NCBI GenBank assembly: GCA_025937665.1
Contig: JAICQW010000001.1
Coordinates: forward strand, 1-41,367
Source of the DNA: Nitrososphaeraceae archaeon
Lineage (GTDB): Archaea > Thermoproteota > Nitrososphaeria > Nitrososphaerales > Nitrososphaeraceae
DNA: 41,367 nucleotides
Direction of reading: 5' to 3'
Positions 16,614 to 24,818 of the stretch are shown here, in pieces. How positions within the stretch are numbered: position 1 is the stretch's first letter; each line of letters starts with the position of its first letter. Position numbers and translations under genes: made by a program. The notes below the pieces were generated by a model. The model did no database searches and had not been told where the DNA came from. It saw only the letters and a list, made by a program, of their open reading frames with translations.

Positions 16614-17021
16614 TTAGTAATCACCAGTAGCGCATTTTTGGATCTCATAATCTGCTAGATGTTCTTCACCATCATCGTCAGGTAAGTCGAACCTATCTTT
16701 TAGACAATCCTGCACCTTTTCTGTAGTGCTCATGAAGACAGTTGTATCCTTAAAGTCTGACCAATCATCTACAGAGCCTTTTACTTCCATATGGTCAATC
16801 GATTCGGCAAGTTCACATATGGTTACAGAATCATCGCTGAGCATCTCTTTAAACTCTTTTGAAGATGGGTCATTTGATCCATGTCCTTCCGCATCCCACT
16901 TCTCAACACCCTTTATGTCTTCACATTTTTCTGCACTTACATTGTTTACTGTCATTGTTGTTGTTGCCGTAGTAGATATTGTTGCCAGTAACGCTAATGC
17001 AAACAGTAACGATTTTGTCAT
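16614..17021 (-). CDS. Small secreted acidic protein, unknown
   Basis: The 135-aa protein has a clear signal peptide (residues about 1-30, AxA-like end at VSA-E). An acidic mature part of about 105 residues follows, with four cysteines (KCEDI, TICELA, DCLKDR, KCATGDY) that could form two disulphides. Motifs such as GSNDPSSKEFKEML and DLPDDDGEEH recall calcium-binding or flexible surface proteins, but no family is recognised. ATG 17021 is the only good start. Confidence 0.55.
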   Translation of the reverse strand: MTKSLLFALALLATISTTATTTMTVNNVSAEKCEDIKGVEKWDAEGHGSNDPSSKEFKEMLSDDSVTICELAESIDHMEVKGSVDDWSDFKDTTVFMSTTEKVQDCLKDRFDLPDDDGEEHLADYEIQKCATGDY

Positions 17022-17540
17022 AACACAACCAAATGAAAGATAGTATTTCCGTTATAAAAGTTCTACCATTTGAGAATTTATATGAATTAAACAGATGATT
17101 AAGAGGATTCTTGTATTTTACATGCGATTCTTAAGATATCTAAAATGTCGAGTGAATTATTTTATGCTGCAATGCTTTAATCATAAATTGAGAATCTTAT
17201 ACTGTGTTGACTTGACTATTACTTGATCAATTGTTTATCATCACCAAGGCTATCATCTTGGCATTGATTTCTTTTCAACTCTTACCATTTCGAAATTTGT
17301 CTTATATTCAGATATAATATATTAAAACCAATTATAATCAAAGAAATCAAATTTAGTACGTCGAGTTCAATGGCCCCTTAATACACATGGAAGTGTTCTA
17401 AAACACACCAACTTACAACATGTACATATTAGTATAATTAGGAAATCCACCATATTTCACAAAATACTTAAGAAATCTAGTCGTAAGCACAAGTTTATAA
17501 GAAATCTTTAAGTTATATGATATTAACATGAGATTTAAAA
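17022..17540. other. Gene-free stretch
   Basis: About 520 bp of very AT-rich sequence. I found only short, poorly composed frames on either strand and no RNA gene. It contains the promoters of the genes on both sides, including TTATAT at 17513-17518, 25 nt before TTG 17541. Confidence 0.5.
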
Positions 17541-17714
17541 TTGCATAAGTTTTACTCCCGGCCTGAATCAAAAAATAATACGGGAACAAACGCCGTAGAC
17601 GAAATGTTAGATTTCGTTATATCTAGGAGTCATGGAATTCTCCAAAGTCTTACCAATGTGCCTTTTGAGATTAAGTACTTTTATGAGGTCAACGGTCTTG
17701 AGATTAAGAAATAA
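17541..17714 (+). CDS. Possible 57-aa protein overlapping the next gene
   Basis: TTG 17541 opens a 58-codon frame with natural composition (a basic start, then AVDEMLDFVISRSHGILQSL and FEIKYFYEVNGLEIKK). A TATA-like TTATAT lies 25 nt upstream. It overlaps the start of the next gene in another frame. The overlapping part reads far more like protein in this frame than in the other, which argues that the next gene starts later (17683). No family is recognised. Conservation of this frame is untested. Confidence 0.45.
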   Translation: MHKFYSRPESKNNTGTNAVDEMLDFVISRSHGILQSLTNVPFEIKYFYEVNGLEIKK

Positions 17715-18951
17715 ATTCATTTTTGCTGTCTCCATTCTTGTTGTCCTACTACTAGGTAATCACGTACCTGTCTACCCCGCCGACAACCATGCCAATCACG
17801 GTACTCAAGTACCGGTGCAGAACGAAAAGAAAGATAATATAGAATATGATGAAGCATCTGGATCATATGCAGAGCAGATTATGGTGTACTGCCAGGATGG
17901 TAACGAACATTGTCCTGCGATTTCTCTGGATGAGCTCAATAAAACAGCAAGCCGACAAGATGTGTTAAGAACTTTTTCAGACCTTAATCTTTTACATGAT
18001 AAAAGAGATCACAGTTGTCATCATGTAGGTCACCATCTAGGATCGTGGTTGTATAATTACACAGGTGATTTAAAAGAGGCGCTAAATTATGCTTCACTTT
18101 ACTGCGGAGGTTCAAATTACCATGGAATTCTTATAAGTTATTTTGAGGACGAGTACCCCGTTCAAAATGTTGGCAAATATCAGATCAGGGTTGCACATCT
18201 TTGCCCTATAGACCAAGAAAATGTCAATTGGATGCATGAACGCGATTGTTTCCATGGGATAGGACATGGCTTGACGAAAATTTACAATTATAACACTACG
18301 GCCGCAGTTAGTCATTGTGATGAGTTTATACGACTATGGGCACAAAGTGCATGCGCAAGAGGTGTATTTATGGAAAATAATGATTACTTTATCCAAACAG
18401 GAAAAGGTGATTTTGACAAGAAGAGGATTTATTCCCCTTGTGACAAAACAATAGAAAAATTTGCCACCCAGTGCTATTATACTTATCCTCGACATTTGTT
18501 GGAACCCAACAATTACTCATTTGAGTCATATGAGGATACATTTGCTCTATGTGATAATATCTCTCCAGAAAAATTTGTTAAATATTGCTATGACGGTATT
18601 GGCAGGTCGTTAGCATACGTTGGATTTAGAAATCCAGAAGAGGCAATTAAAATTTGTTACCAAGGAAATCAACCGGCTTATTACAATGATTGTTTGACAG
18701 GAACGGTGAAGCCAATGTTAAAACAAGATGCAAATACCGGCCCTGCATTCAAGTTCTGCAGTCTTACAGATGTAGATTTTAGATCAGAGTGTCACAAAAT
18801 TGTTGGAACGTGGATAAAAGCATTCCTCAACCCCAACCTACAAGAACTAGAAAGAGAATGCTCAAAGACACCCGAAATTGATTACGTTACCGATTGTATG
18901 AATGCGAGTGAAGAAACGAACGTACAGGCCAGCGTATTGGAACCGATGTAA
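17683..18951 (+). CDS. Secreted Cys/His-rich protein with HHxGH and HGIGHG motifs
   Basis: From ATG 17683 this is a 422-aa protein. The open frame reaches back to ATG 17632, and TTG 17698 is another candidate. A signal peptide (hydrophobic about 9-29) precedes a region with roughly 18 cysteines and striking His clusters: CHHVGHHLGSW at about 112 and CFHGIGHGL at about 189. A further YCGGSNYHG, ACARGVFMEN and repeated C-x(n)-C spacing follow. The two His blocks look like internal repeats and suggest metal or heme binding with many disulphides in an exported protein. No known enzyme family is recognised. It follows and overlaps the 57-aa frame. Confidence 0.7.
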   Translation: MRSTVLRLRNKFIFAVSILVVLLLGNHVPVYPADNHANHGTQVPVQNEKKDNIEYDEASGSYAEQIMVYCQDGNEHCPAISLDELNKTASRQDVLRTFSDLNLLHDKRDHSCHHVGHHLGSWLYNYTGDLKEALNYASLYCGGSNYHGILISYFEDEYPVQNVGKYQIRVAHLCPIDQENVNWMHERDCFHGIGHGLTKIYNYNTTAAVSHCDEFIRLWAQSACARGVFMENNDYFIQTGKGDFDKKRIYSPCDKTIEKFATQCYYTYPRHLLEPNNYSFESYEDTFALCDNISPEKFVKYCYDGIGRSLAYVGFRNPEEAIKICYQGNQPAYYNDCLTGTVKPMLKQDANTGPAFKFCSLTDVDFRSECHKIVGTWIKAFLNPNLQELERECSKTPEIDYVTDCMNASEETNVQASVLEPM

Positions 18952-19356
18952 TTATTTGTATAGTGACAAAAGTGACATATTTTACGCTCGAAATAAACCT
19001 GGAATGTTACTAATTGATGTATTATGCAGTTAAATTTGGCAAACTGTTCTGCTCGTATGAGTATTGTTTACAATATGGATCTGCCAAATCCATTGATTTT
19101 GGTAGAAAATCTCTATTATTCTCAATCAGCGATATTAGTGATTGTTATTATTAAAATGATTAAATTGTTTTTGACATGGGGCTGGTCGTTATAGTAACGC
19201 TAGCAATTCAATAAATAGACTCAGTTTTATTACAAATCACCAAGCTTTAAACTTTTGCTAAAGACAAAGCCGGTCTTCTGAATGATGACCTTTTTACCCG
19301 GAGAACAAAACTAAGGTTGCTTTAATTCTTTGAGAAATAAAATGATATGATAATAT
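18952..19356. other. Intergenic stretch with a coding fossil and a tRNA-like 13-mer
   Basis: About 400 bp without an intact gene. On the minus strand, 19115-19205 contains NDQPHVKNNL, similar to NDHLHFKNKI of the fossil at 14422-14593. The bases 19165-19190 match 14447-14472 at about 23 of 26 positions. The same segment includes ATGGGGCTGGTCG, identical to the 3' end of the tRNA-Pro gene. Confidence 0.4.
19176..19188. repeat. 13-bp copy of the tRNA-Pro acceptor end
   Basis: ATGGGGCTGGTCG is identical to 34726-34738, which covers the 3' acceptor end of tRNA-Pro and one flanking base. Both copies have the same orientation, as the two attachment sites of an integrated element would. It may equally be chance inside a decayed coding sequence. 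Confidence 0.3.
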
Positions 19357-21099
19357 ATGCCAATTGACACTGATTTCCTCGCTGATGATAGATTGATAGC
19401 AATGAATACGTCTGTCATGTTTTTTGTACTCTTAGCGATTGTTATTTTTTCATGCTTATGTGATGTAACTATTGCCCAAACGGTTTTTAGAGAGAACAAC
19501 TTTCATAGGACTGAAAGAATACCGTCAGTTGCAGATTCTAACTTAAAAGTCGAATTAGTTGTTGGTGGACTAGAAATACCTACAACTATGGCGTTTTTGG
19601 GACCTGACGACTTTATTGTACTAGAAAAGGACAAAGGCACAGTATTGCGTGTCACAAACGGAGTTATTTCGAGTAAACCATTACTCGATGTCAACGTAGC
19701 GACTTCGGTTGAAAGAGGAATGTTAGGGGTCGCAGTTTCCAAGAATGCATCTAAGACCTTTGTTTTCCTCTATTTTACCGAGATAGACGGCAAAGACTCC
19801 GATGATCGAAGAGGCTTACAACCCCAAGCAAATCGGATTTACAGATATGAGCTCGTCGGAAACGAACTGGTAAATCCTATTCTCCTTTTAGATTTACCTG
19901 CCAATCCTGGGCCGAGGCATAATGGAGGAGCAATAGAATTAGGCCCAGACAACAACTTATACATACCAATAGGTGACGTAGACGCTTCTTTTAAAGAACC
20001 TAAAATTAGGACTATGACGCAGAACTTTGAAGACGGAATTATAGCGGACGGAAGGAGTGGTATTCTTCGAATCACACAAGATGGCAAAGCAGTTGGTGAA
20101 GGAATTTTGGGAAATTCAATACCATTAAAACACTACTATGCCTATGGTATCAGGAATAGTTTTGGTGTAGGCTTTGATCCTGTGACTAACAACTTGTGGG
20201 AAACAGAAAATGGACCAGTCCATGGTGATGAAATAAACCTAGTATTTCCTGGATTTAATAGCGGATGGCATGAGATGTATGGATTTTCCTATTCTCAGCA
20301 AAAATTTGATATTAGTAAGCTGGTTACATTTGATGGTAAAGGTAAATACAGCGAACCTAAACTAGTTTGGGGCAGGACTGCGGGACTTACATCTCTAATA
20401 TTTCTCAATACGGACAAACTAGGCAATCAGTATAGAAACGATATGTTTGTGGCCGACGTCCACAATGGACGTATATATCATTTTAACTTAAACGCTGACA
20501 GGACCGAACTTGTTCTACCCGACGCGTTTGCATCAAAGTTTTTTACAAGTTACTATGCACCGGGCGTTGAGGAAATATTATTTGGTGAGGGATTTGGAGG
20601 AATCACAGATCTTACCGTAGGTCCAGATGGTTACTTATATGTAGTATCTATTGGTCAAGGTAAAGTGTTTAGAATACTGCCTAATCCGTCTCTGACTAAC
20701 AATATAGATGATCTTCAATCTGAGGGACAACAACAAAATAGACCGATTTCCAACGTGTCTGAGAGTGACAATAAGTTGTTAGTTTCAATCGTACCTCTGA
20801 AAGATACTGTTGCAAGAGGAGATTCTCAAAGCGCCACAGTAACAATCACCGATTCAGCTTCAAGAGCAGTTGTTAACGCTAAAATAAGCGGAAATTTGGT
20901 ATATCCTGGAAATAACTATGAGAAAAAATTCAGTGGTATAACGGATTCGCAGGGAAAATTTGTTTATTCCTGGATCATCGGAGAAGATGGAGACTCCGGA
21001 CCCTTAGTCATAGAAGTAAAGGCGTCAAGTCCAGCATATCCATCCACGTCCGCTGTAAGTTCTTTTGAGATTGTTGATTTTCCCAACCAATCCGAATAG
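19357..21099 (+). CDS. Secreted PQQ-type sugar dehydrogenase with C-terminal Ig-like domain
   Basis: The 580-aa protein is a paralogue of the 10828-12135 product, with the same blocks in order: VPTTMAFLGPDDF-like start, RGMLGVAVSKN, RHNGGAIELGPDNNLYIP, GIRNSFGVGFDP, ETENGPVHGDEIN and GGITDLTVGPDGYLYVVS. The propeller ends near residue 445. An Asn/Gln/Ser linker and a beta-sandwich of about 100 residues follow (SIVPLKDTVARGDSQSATVT, then VVNAKISGNL and SGITDSQGKFVYSWIIG). That is a bacterial Ig/FN3-type domain, probably for surface attachment. The signal peptide is best seen from ATG 19402; ATG 19357 is also possible. It oxidises an unknown extracellular sugar or alcohol. Confidence 0.85.
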   Translation: MPIDTDFLADDRLIAMNTSVMFFVLLAIVIFSCLCDVTIAQTVFRENNFHRTERIPSVADSNLKVELVVGGLEIPTTMAFLGPDDFIVLEKDKGTVLRVTNGVISSKPLLDVNVATSVERGMLGVAVSKNASKTFVFLYFTEIDGKDSDDRRGLQPQANRIYRYELVGNELVNPILLLDLPANPGPRHNGGAIELGPDNNLYIPIGDVDASFKEPKIRTMTQNFEDGIIADGRSGILRITQDGKAVGEGILGNSIPLKHYYAYGIRNSFGVGFDPVTNNLWETENGPVHGDEINLVFPGFNSGWHEMYGFSYSQQKFDISKLVTFDGKGKYSEPKLVWGRTAGLTSLIFLNTDKLGNQYRNDMFVADVHNGRIYHFNLNADRTELVLPDAFASKFFTSYYAPGVEEILFGEGFGGITDLTVGPDGYLYVVSIGQGKVFRILPNPSLTNNIDDLQSEGQQQNRPISNVSESDNKLLVSIVPLKDTVARGDSQSATVTITDSASRAVVNAKISGNLVYPGNNYEKKFSGITDSQGKFVYSWIIGEDGDSGPLVIEVKASSPAYPSTSAVSSFEIVDFPNQSE

Positions 21100-21176
21100 C
21101 AAATTGCACGTTCGGGTTGCGGCCATGTTAATAATTTGCTGTGATGCATCGTTATTGCGAATCCTCAAATTCATTG

Positions 21177-21787
21177 ATGAAATTAGTAGCAACAATTAAT
21201 AGCACAACAAAAGCGTTATTTATTTCTCAAATGATTAATGCAACTTCCATTGTGACAACAATTACGTTGATAATAAGCATATTCGCAATTAACTCTACTA
21301 TGCCAACTTCTTGGGGTGTCGACATGCAAGGAACACAGGGTGCTGATACTATGCAAGGAACTGCAACTGATGATGATATTAGAGGATACAATGGAGATGA
21401 TATAATAAACGATTGCAAGGTAGTGATCAAATAGAAGGACAACAAGGCAATGATTTGCTGAATGGTTCTGATGGAAACGATTACCTAACAGGTGGAGGTG
21501 GATTCGATACTTTAGACGGAGGACCGGGGAGTGATCAATTGAATGGGGAAATTGATCGAGATAGTCTATTCGGAGGAACTGAAAATGATGTGTTGTATGG
21601 TGGATTAGGAAATGATATTCTTGATGGTGGACAAGGTGATGATCGTCTGTATGGCGGACCCGGTAACGACACATTGAAAGGAGGTCCAGGTGGAGACTAC
21701 TTTAGATGCGGCTTAGGAATTGATAGGATAGGAACATTTAGCCCAGCCGACGGCGACCATGAGTTTGGTGATTGCGAGATAAAGTAA
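21177..21787 (+). pseudogene. RTX-type calcium-binding repeat protein, frameshifted
   Basis: The first frame (starts GTG 21141, ATG 21144 or ATG 21177) encodes a signal peptide and the opening of an RTX array (GTQGADTMQGTATDDDIRGY, then NGDDIIN). It breaks at about 21410. The array continues in the next frame (GSDQIEGQQGNDLLNGSDGND and five to six further GGxGxDxLxGG nonapeptides) to 21787, ending with a Cys-containing cap (FRCGLGIDRIGTFSPADGDH). Restoring one G at 21410/21411 (AACGATTG to AACGGATTG) rebuilds an unbroken protein. Such secreted proteins bind Ca2+ in a parallel beta-roll. It is a pseudogene, a sequencing error, or much less likely recoding. Confidence 0.7.
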
Positions 21788-21861
21788 CTATGACGATTAG
21801 TGTTTCCTAGACAAAATGAAAAAAATGAGGACCTGAATTCAATTACAATGATACCTGATGT

Positions 21862-22383
21862 TCATTTTATAGCCGTCTCGTTACTGCCGCTTACCTTAAT
21901 CTGCCCTCGTAACTCTCCATCAGGATGATCTGGCGTAAGAATATTGATGTATGTGCCTTCTGTTGCCATTGCTGATTGTAGATCTGTCAGCGTCTTTCCT
22001 GACAGGGATCCTTCAAAATCAGATGGACTTATCTCTCCTTGGATGATAATTCTACCTTCTGTTTCACTTTTGTTACCCGATTTTATCAGGTCGACGATTG
22101 GTTCTCCATTTTCACTCTTATTACCTATGTATATGTGAGCACCTGTAATATCTGATATACCGGTCACATTAATTTCAGATTTTATGGTGTCATCCTTGAC
22201 TTTAATTTTGACTTTGCCATCTGCCGCCGATGTTACTGGTGGGACTTCATTCTTTCCGCTCAGATTTGCTTTGAATTTTTGATCCTCTGCGTAGGTTAGG
22301 TTTGGGTTTATTGTTGAACCAAACAAAAGCGATAGGAACACTGAACTAGTTAAGACTAAAGTCAGTGTCGAACTTTTTATCAT
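21862..22383 (-). CDS. Secreted CHRD-domain protein
   Basis: The 173-aa protein has a signal peptide (hydrophobic about 5-26). A CHRD domain follows, with the opening FKANLSGKNEVPPVTSAADG, the central TGAHIYIGNKSENGEPIVDL and the ending GTYINILTPDHPDGELRGQI. CHRD domains occur in chordin and in many microbial secreted proteins of unknown role. ATG 22383 is chosen because a TATA box (22408-22416) is centred 29 nt upstream. An in-frame TTG 22437 overlaps the stop of the preceding beta-helix gene (TTGA), so coupled translation from a shared transcript is also possible. The family call is firm. Confidence 0.85.
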   Translation of the reverse strand: MIKSSTLTLVLTSSVFLSLLFGSTINPNLTYAEDQKFKANLSGKNEVPPVTSAADGKVKIKVKDDTIKSEINVTGISDITGAHIYIGNKSENGEPIVDLIKSGNKSETEGRIIIQGEISPSDFEGSLSGKTLTDLQSAMATEGTYINILTPDHPDGELRGQIKVSGSNETAIK

Positions 22384-22407
22384 TGGGATTTTGCCGAATC
22401 TCTTTCT

Positions 22408-22416
22408 TATAAAAGT
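22408..22416 (-). promoter_or_regulatory. Internal TATA box before the CHRD gene
   Basis: Read on the minus strand, CTTTTATAA is centred 29 nt before ATG 22383 inside the overlap region. It suggests that the CHRD gene can be transcribed independently of the beta-helix gene upstream. Confidence 0.4.
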
Positions 22417-22433
22417 TTCACGTTGAGATTCTA

Positions 22434-23969
22434 TCAAGTCAATGTCGTCACGTTGTTTGTTTGATCGATCTGTGATGTGTTATTCATTTTCTCTTCTTTA
22501 TGCACATAGGGGTTTTGAACTTCAAATATTTTATTTGAGTCAACTAATTTTTCCAAATGGCTGTGATAATCCTGTACAGTGGAAATAATGTTTGTAGTAG
22601 AGGCGATATCGCCTGACTGATTAGAAGCTTTATCTGGTTCAAATACTATTCCATTTTTCGATAGCGATATTTTATTATCATATATGTTGTTATTTATGTT
22701 ATATAAAACAATTCCACTCTGAGTATCTGTAATTTTATTATCATAGATGGAATTATTTCCAGTCCCTGAAAGAAAAACTCCTATCTTGCAGTTTGAAACG
22801 GTATTGTTGTAAACTTCATTGTGATTAGATTCCCTGTTAAAGGATATGCATCTTGGCTGATCATGAACATAGTTATTTTTTGCAACTGAATTTGTTGTAT
22901 TGATACTAAAGGCAATACCTCTGGCAGCACCTGAATTATTGTAGACCTCATTTCCCTCTATTAGCAGGTTGAAACAGTGTTTGGAACAGATTATACCCGA
23001 TGCATTGTTATTGTAGACCAAATTATTTGTGATAACAAAGTCATGTGATCCGGTGTGAGGGTCTATACCATACAGATAATTGTTATGAAACGTGTTATTG
23101 TCCATAGTTATGTAAGCGGCATTTTTGGAGTAAAATCCTTTAAGTAGATGATGTATGTTACTATTCCTTATCTCGGATCCTTCGCCACCATAATATGAAA
23201 GTCCGGCGCATCTGCTGCATGAATATCCCAAATAAGCAATCTCTGAATCGGTAATATTTGTTGTTCCTGTAGCATCCTTAGAGACTCGTATGAATGCTCT
23301 GGGTTCTGCAGTATCATAATCTGACTTTGTGTGTTCTTCACCAGGTCTTTTTCCATAATCGAATTTAATAACATCATTTTTCTCGGTATCCCAAGAAGTT
23401 ATTTTTACAGAGTCAATTTTAAGAGAACCGTGAACGTGGATACCGTTTGGATTATCTCCATTATTTTTGCTAACAGTTACAGTACCATTTTCACTCTTGG
23501 TAGTATTACTATCACTATTAGAATTCGGGCCACTTTTGTTCTGAATCACAGTAAGGGTATCATCTGAATAGTTGGTGTCTTCGGATACGTTTGCCGATTT
23601 CTTTAATTGTATCGTAGGAGTTGCAGTTATCTTTAGCCAAGAAGTATCACTTGAGTCGATAATTAGGCTGCTGTCCTTTTCGATAACGATTCCAGCACTC
23701 AGAATCCATATTTTTGCATCAGTTTCACCATTATCTTTATCCATTCTCAGAACAGTTGGATCATTGAGAGTGTTATGAATATCTGTCAGATGTATAGAGT
23801 CGCACTTGATTTGAATGAGTTTTTGAGTAGAGTCATATTCTATGCATTGATTTTGCTCAGGATCCAACGTACCTTCAACGGTATTTAATGATAAATTAGC
23901 AAACCCTCCATGACTGAACAGTAGTAATGGTAAAAATAAAGTCTCAATTATCGCATTATAGTGCTTCAC
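22434..23969 (-). CDS. Secreted right-handed beta-helix protein, AlgG/NosD-like
   Basis: The 511-aa protein has a signal peptide, an N-terminal region of about 150 residues with a Ser/Asn-rich insert, then a parallel beta-helix from about 200 to 470. PbH1 turns are repeated in the helix (NNTFHNNYLYGI, ITNNLVYNNNASGI, IEGNEVYNNSGA, IYDNKITDTQSGIV). The segment YGIDPHTGSHDF contains the Asp-Pro-His core of mannuronan C5-epimerases (AlgG/AlgE, where DPH is followed by an acid). It may therefore act on an uronan or other surface polysaccharide; the Thr after DPH is unusual. Two nearby Cys pairs (SCSRC, CSKHC) may stabilise it. The start is GTG 23969. It is followed directly by the CHRD gene. Confidence 0.75.
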   Translation of the reverse strand: MKHYNAIIETLFLPLLLFSHGGFANLSLNTVEGTLDPEQNQCIEYDSTQKLIQIKCDSIHLTDIHNTLNDPTVLRMDKDNGETDAKIWILSAGIVIEKDSSLIIDSSDTSWLKITATPTIQLKKSANVSEDTNYSDDTLTVIQNKSGPNSNSDSNTTKSENGTVTVSKNNGDNPNGIHVHGSLKIDSVKITSWDTEKNDVIKFDYGKRPGEEHTKSDYDTAEPRAFIRVSKDATGTTNITDSEIAYLGYSCSRCAGLSYYGGEGSEIRNSNIHHLLKGFYSKNAAYITMDNNTFHNNYLYGIDPHTGSHDFVITNNLVYNNNASGIICSKHCFNLLIEGNEVYNNSGAARGIAFSINTTNSVAKNNYVHDQPRCISFNRESNHNEVYNNTVSNCKIGVFLSGTGNNSIYDNKITDTQSGIVLYNINNNIYDNKISLSKNGIVFEPDKASNQSGDIASTTNIISTVQDYHSHLEKLVDSNKIFEVQNPYVHKEEKMNNTSQIDQTNNVTTLT

Positions 23970-24347
23970 CGGATGTCTTTCACAAAAATCAATGCAAATA
24001 GTATTTATATTTAGTGGAGTTCAATTACATTGACTTAAATCTAAATCCTTTGTTAGATAATGTTTAATTAGAAATTGGGAGTCGTTAATCCTTGCGCTCG
24101 ATAGGGAGGGTGATTATGGTAGCGATACTTAAAGCCTAAAAGTCTAGTTTCTTATTTCTTTATGGCATATGTTTAAGATTCATGTTACTGACCGCATGCC
24201 GAAAAGCAAAATCTTGTAAAACTAAGAGATTTTGTTTCATAAAAACCAGTGAGAACAGACAATCAAAACTGTATTGTTAAGGTCAAATACCACCTCATTT
24301 GCTAAATATTTTTGTAGTATCATGTCAATATCTTAGGAAGGATAAAT
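23970..24347. other. Gene-free divergent promoter region
   Basis: No convincing frame or RNA gene is present in 378 bp. CAAAATCT (24207-24214) and AGATTTTG (24227-24234) form an 8-bp inverted repeat with a 12-nt loop, of unknown meaning. TATTTATATTTA at 24002-24013 may serve the minus-strand beta-helix gene. Confidence 0.45.
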
Positions 24348-24719
24348 ATGTCAGATGCTAATTACAATAAAATAAAACATCTAGTTGAAGTTGACGATGA
24401 TACTCTCGCTGTTTTTACAGTCAATTTAGAAAGTCAGAAGCAAATGGAAAATCTGTCCATAGCAACTAATGCCGATATTACAAAAGACTTTATTGACTAT
24501 TTTTTTGCTGGATTGCAAACCAACCTCAGATTTGCCAAAGAGGGTCCAGATAACAGGGCAGGTAAGTTAAAGTGGACTATTAACGAATATGAGCGAATAA
24601 GAACACTGATAATCTATGAAAAGGATAGGTTCGTGATAGTTCTAATAAAAAGTAACAAAAGTTTATCCGAAACTGTAGATAACATATTAGGATATTATTA
24701 TGAATCTACAACCTGGTGA
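24348..24719 (+). CDS. Small cytoplasmic alpha/beta protein, unknown
   Basis: The 123-aa soluble protein has alternating strands and helices (DDTLAVFTVNLESQKQMENL, YFFAGLQTNLRF, YERIRTLIIYEKDRFVIVLI, then a C-terminal helix and YYYESTTW). The pattern resembles small sensor-like domains of the Roadblock or profilin type seen in Thaumarchaeota, but this is weak. An unusually good ribosome-binding sequence (GGAAGGA) precedes the ATG, in contrast to the leaderless neighbours. A T-run after the gene should end the transcript. Confidence 0.55.
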   Translation: MSDANYNKIKHLVEVDDDTLAVFTVNLESQKQMENLSIATNADITKDFIDYFFAGLQTNLRFAKEGPDNRAGKLKWTINEYERIRTLIIYEKDRFVIVLIKSNKSLSETVDNILGYYYESTTW

Positions 24720-24753
24720 GGTCGATATTATGTAGCGTAATGTAATTTGAGAG

Positions 24754-24760
24754 TTTTTTT
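24754..24760 (+). terminator. T-run terminator
   Basis: Seven T in a row follow a GAGAG segment 35 nt after the stop of the 123-aa gene. Archaeal RNA polymerase terminates at such T-tracts without needing a hairpin. The next gene is convergent. Confidence 0.45.
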
Positions 24761-24818
24761 AGGTTATAAGATAAGTTATTTACTATCATAGATAACGGCA
24801 AAGTAAAGTGCGGCATAT

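Noticed and set aside
17022..17540. Several frames of 28-34 codons
   Set aside because: Poor composition, no correctly spaced promoter and no motif; treated as non-coding.
21216..21674. 152-codon minus-strand frame opposite the RTX gene
   Set aside because: His-rich, low-complexity product that mirrors the GGxGxD codons of the RTX repeats on the other strand.
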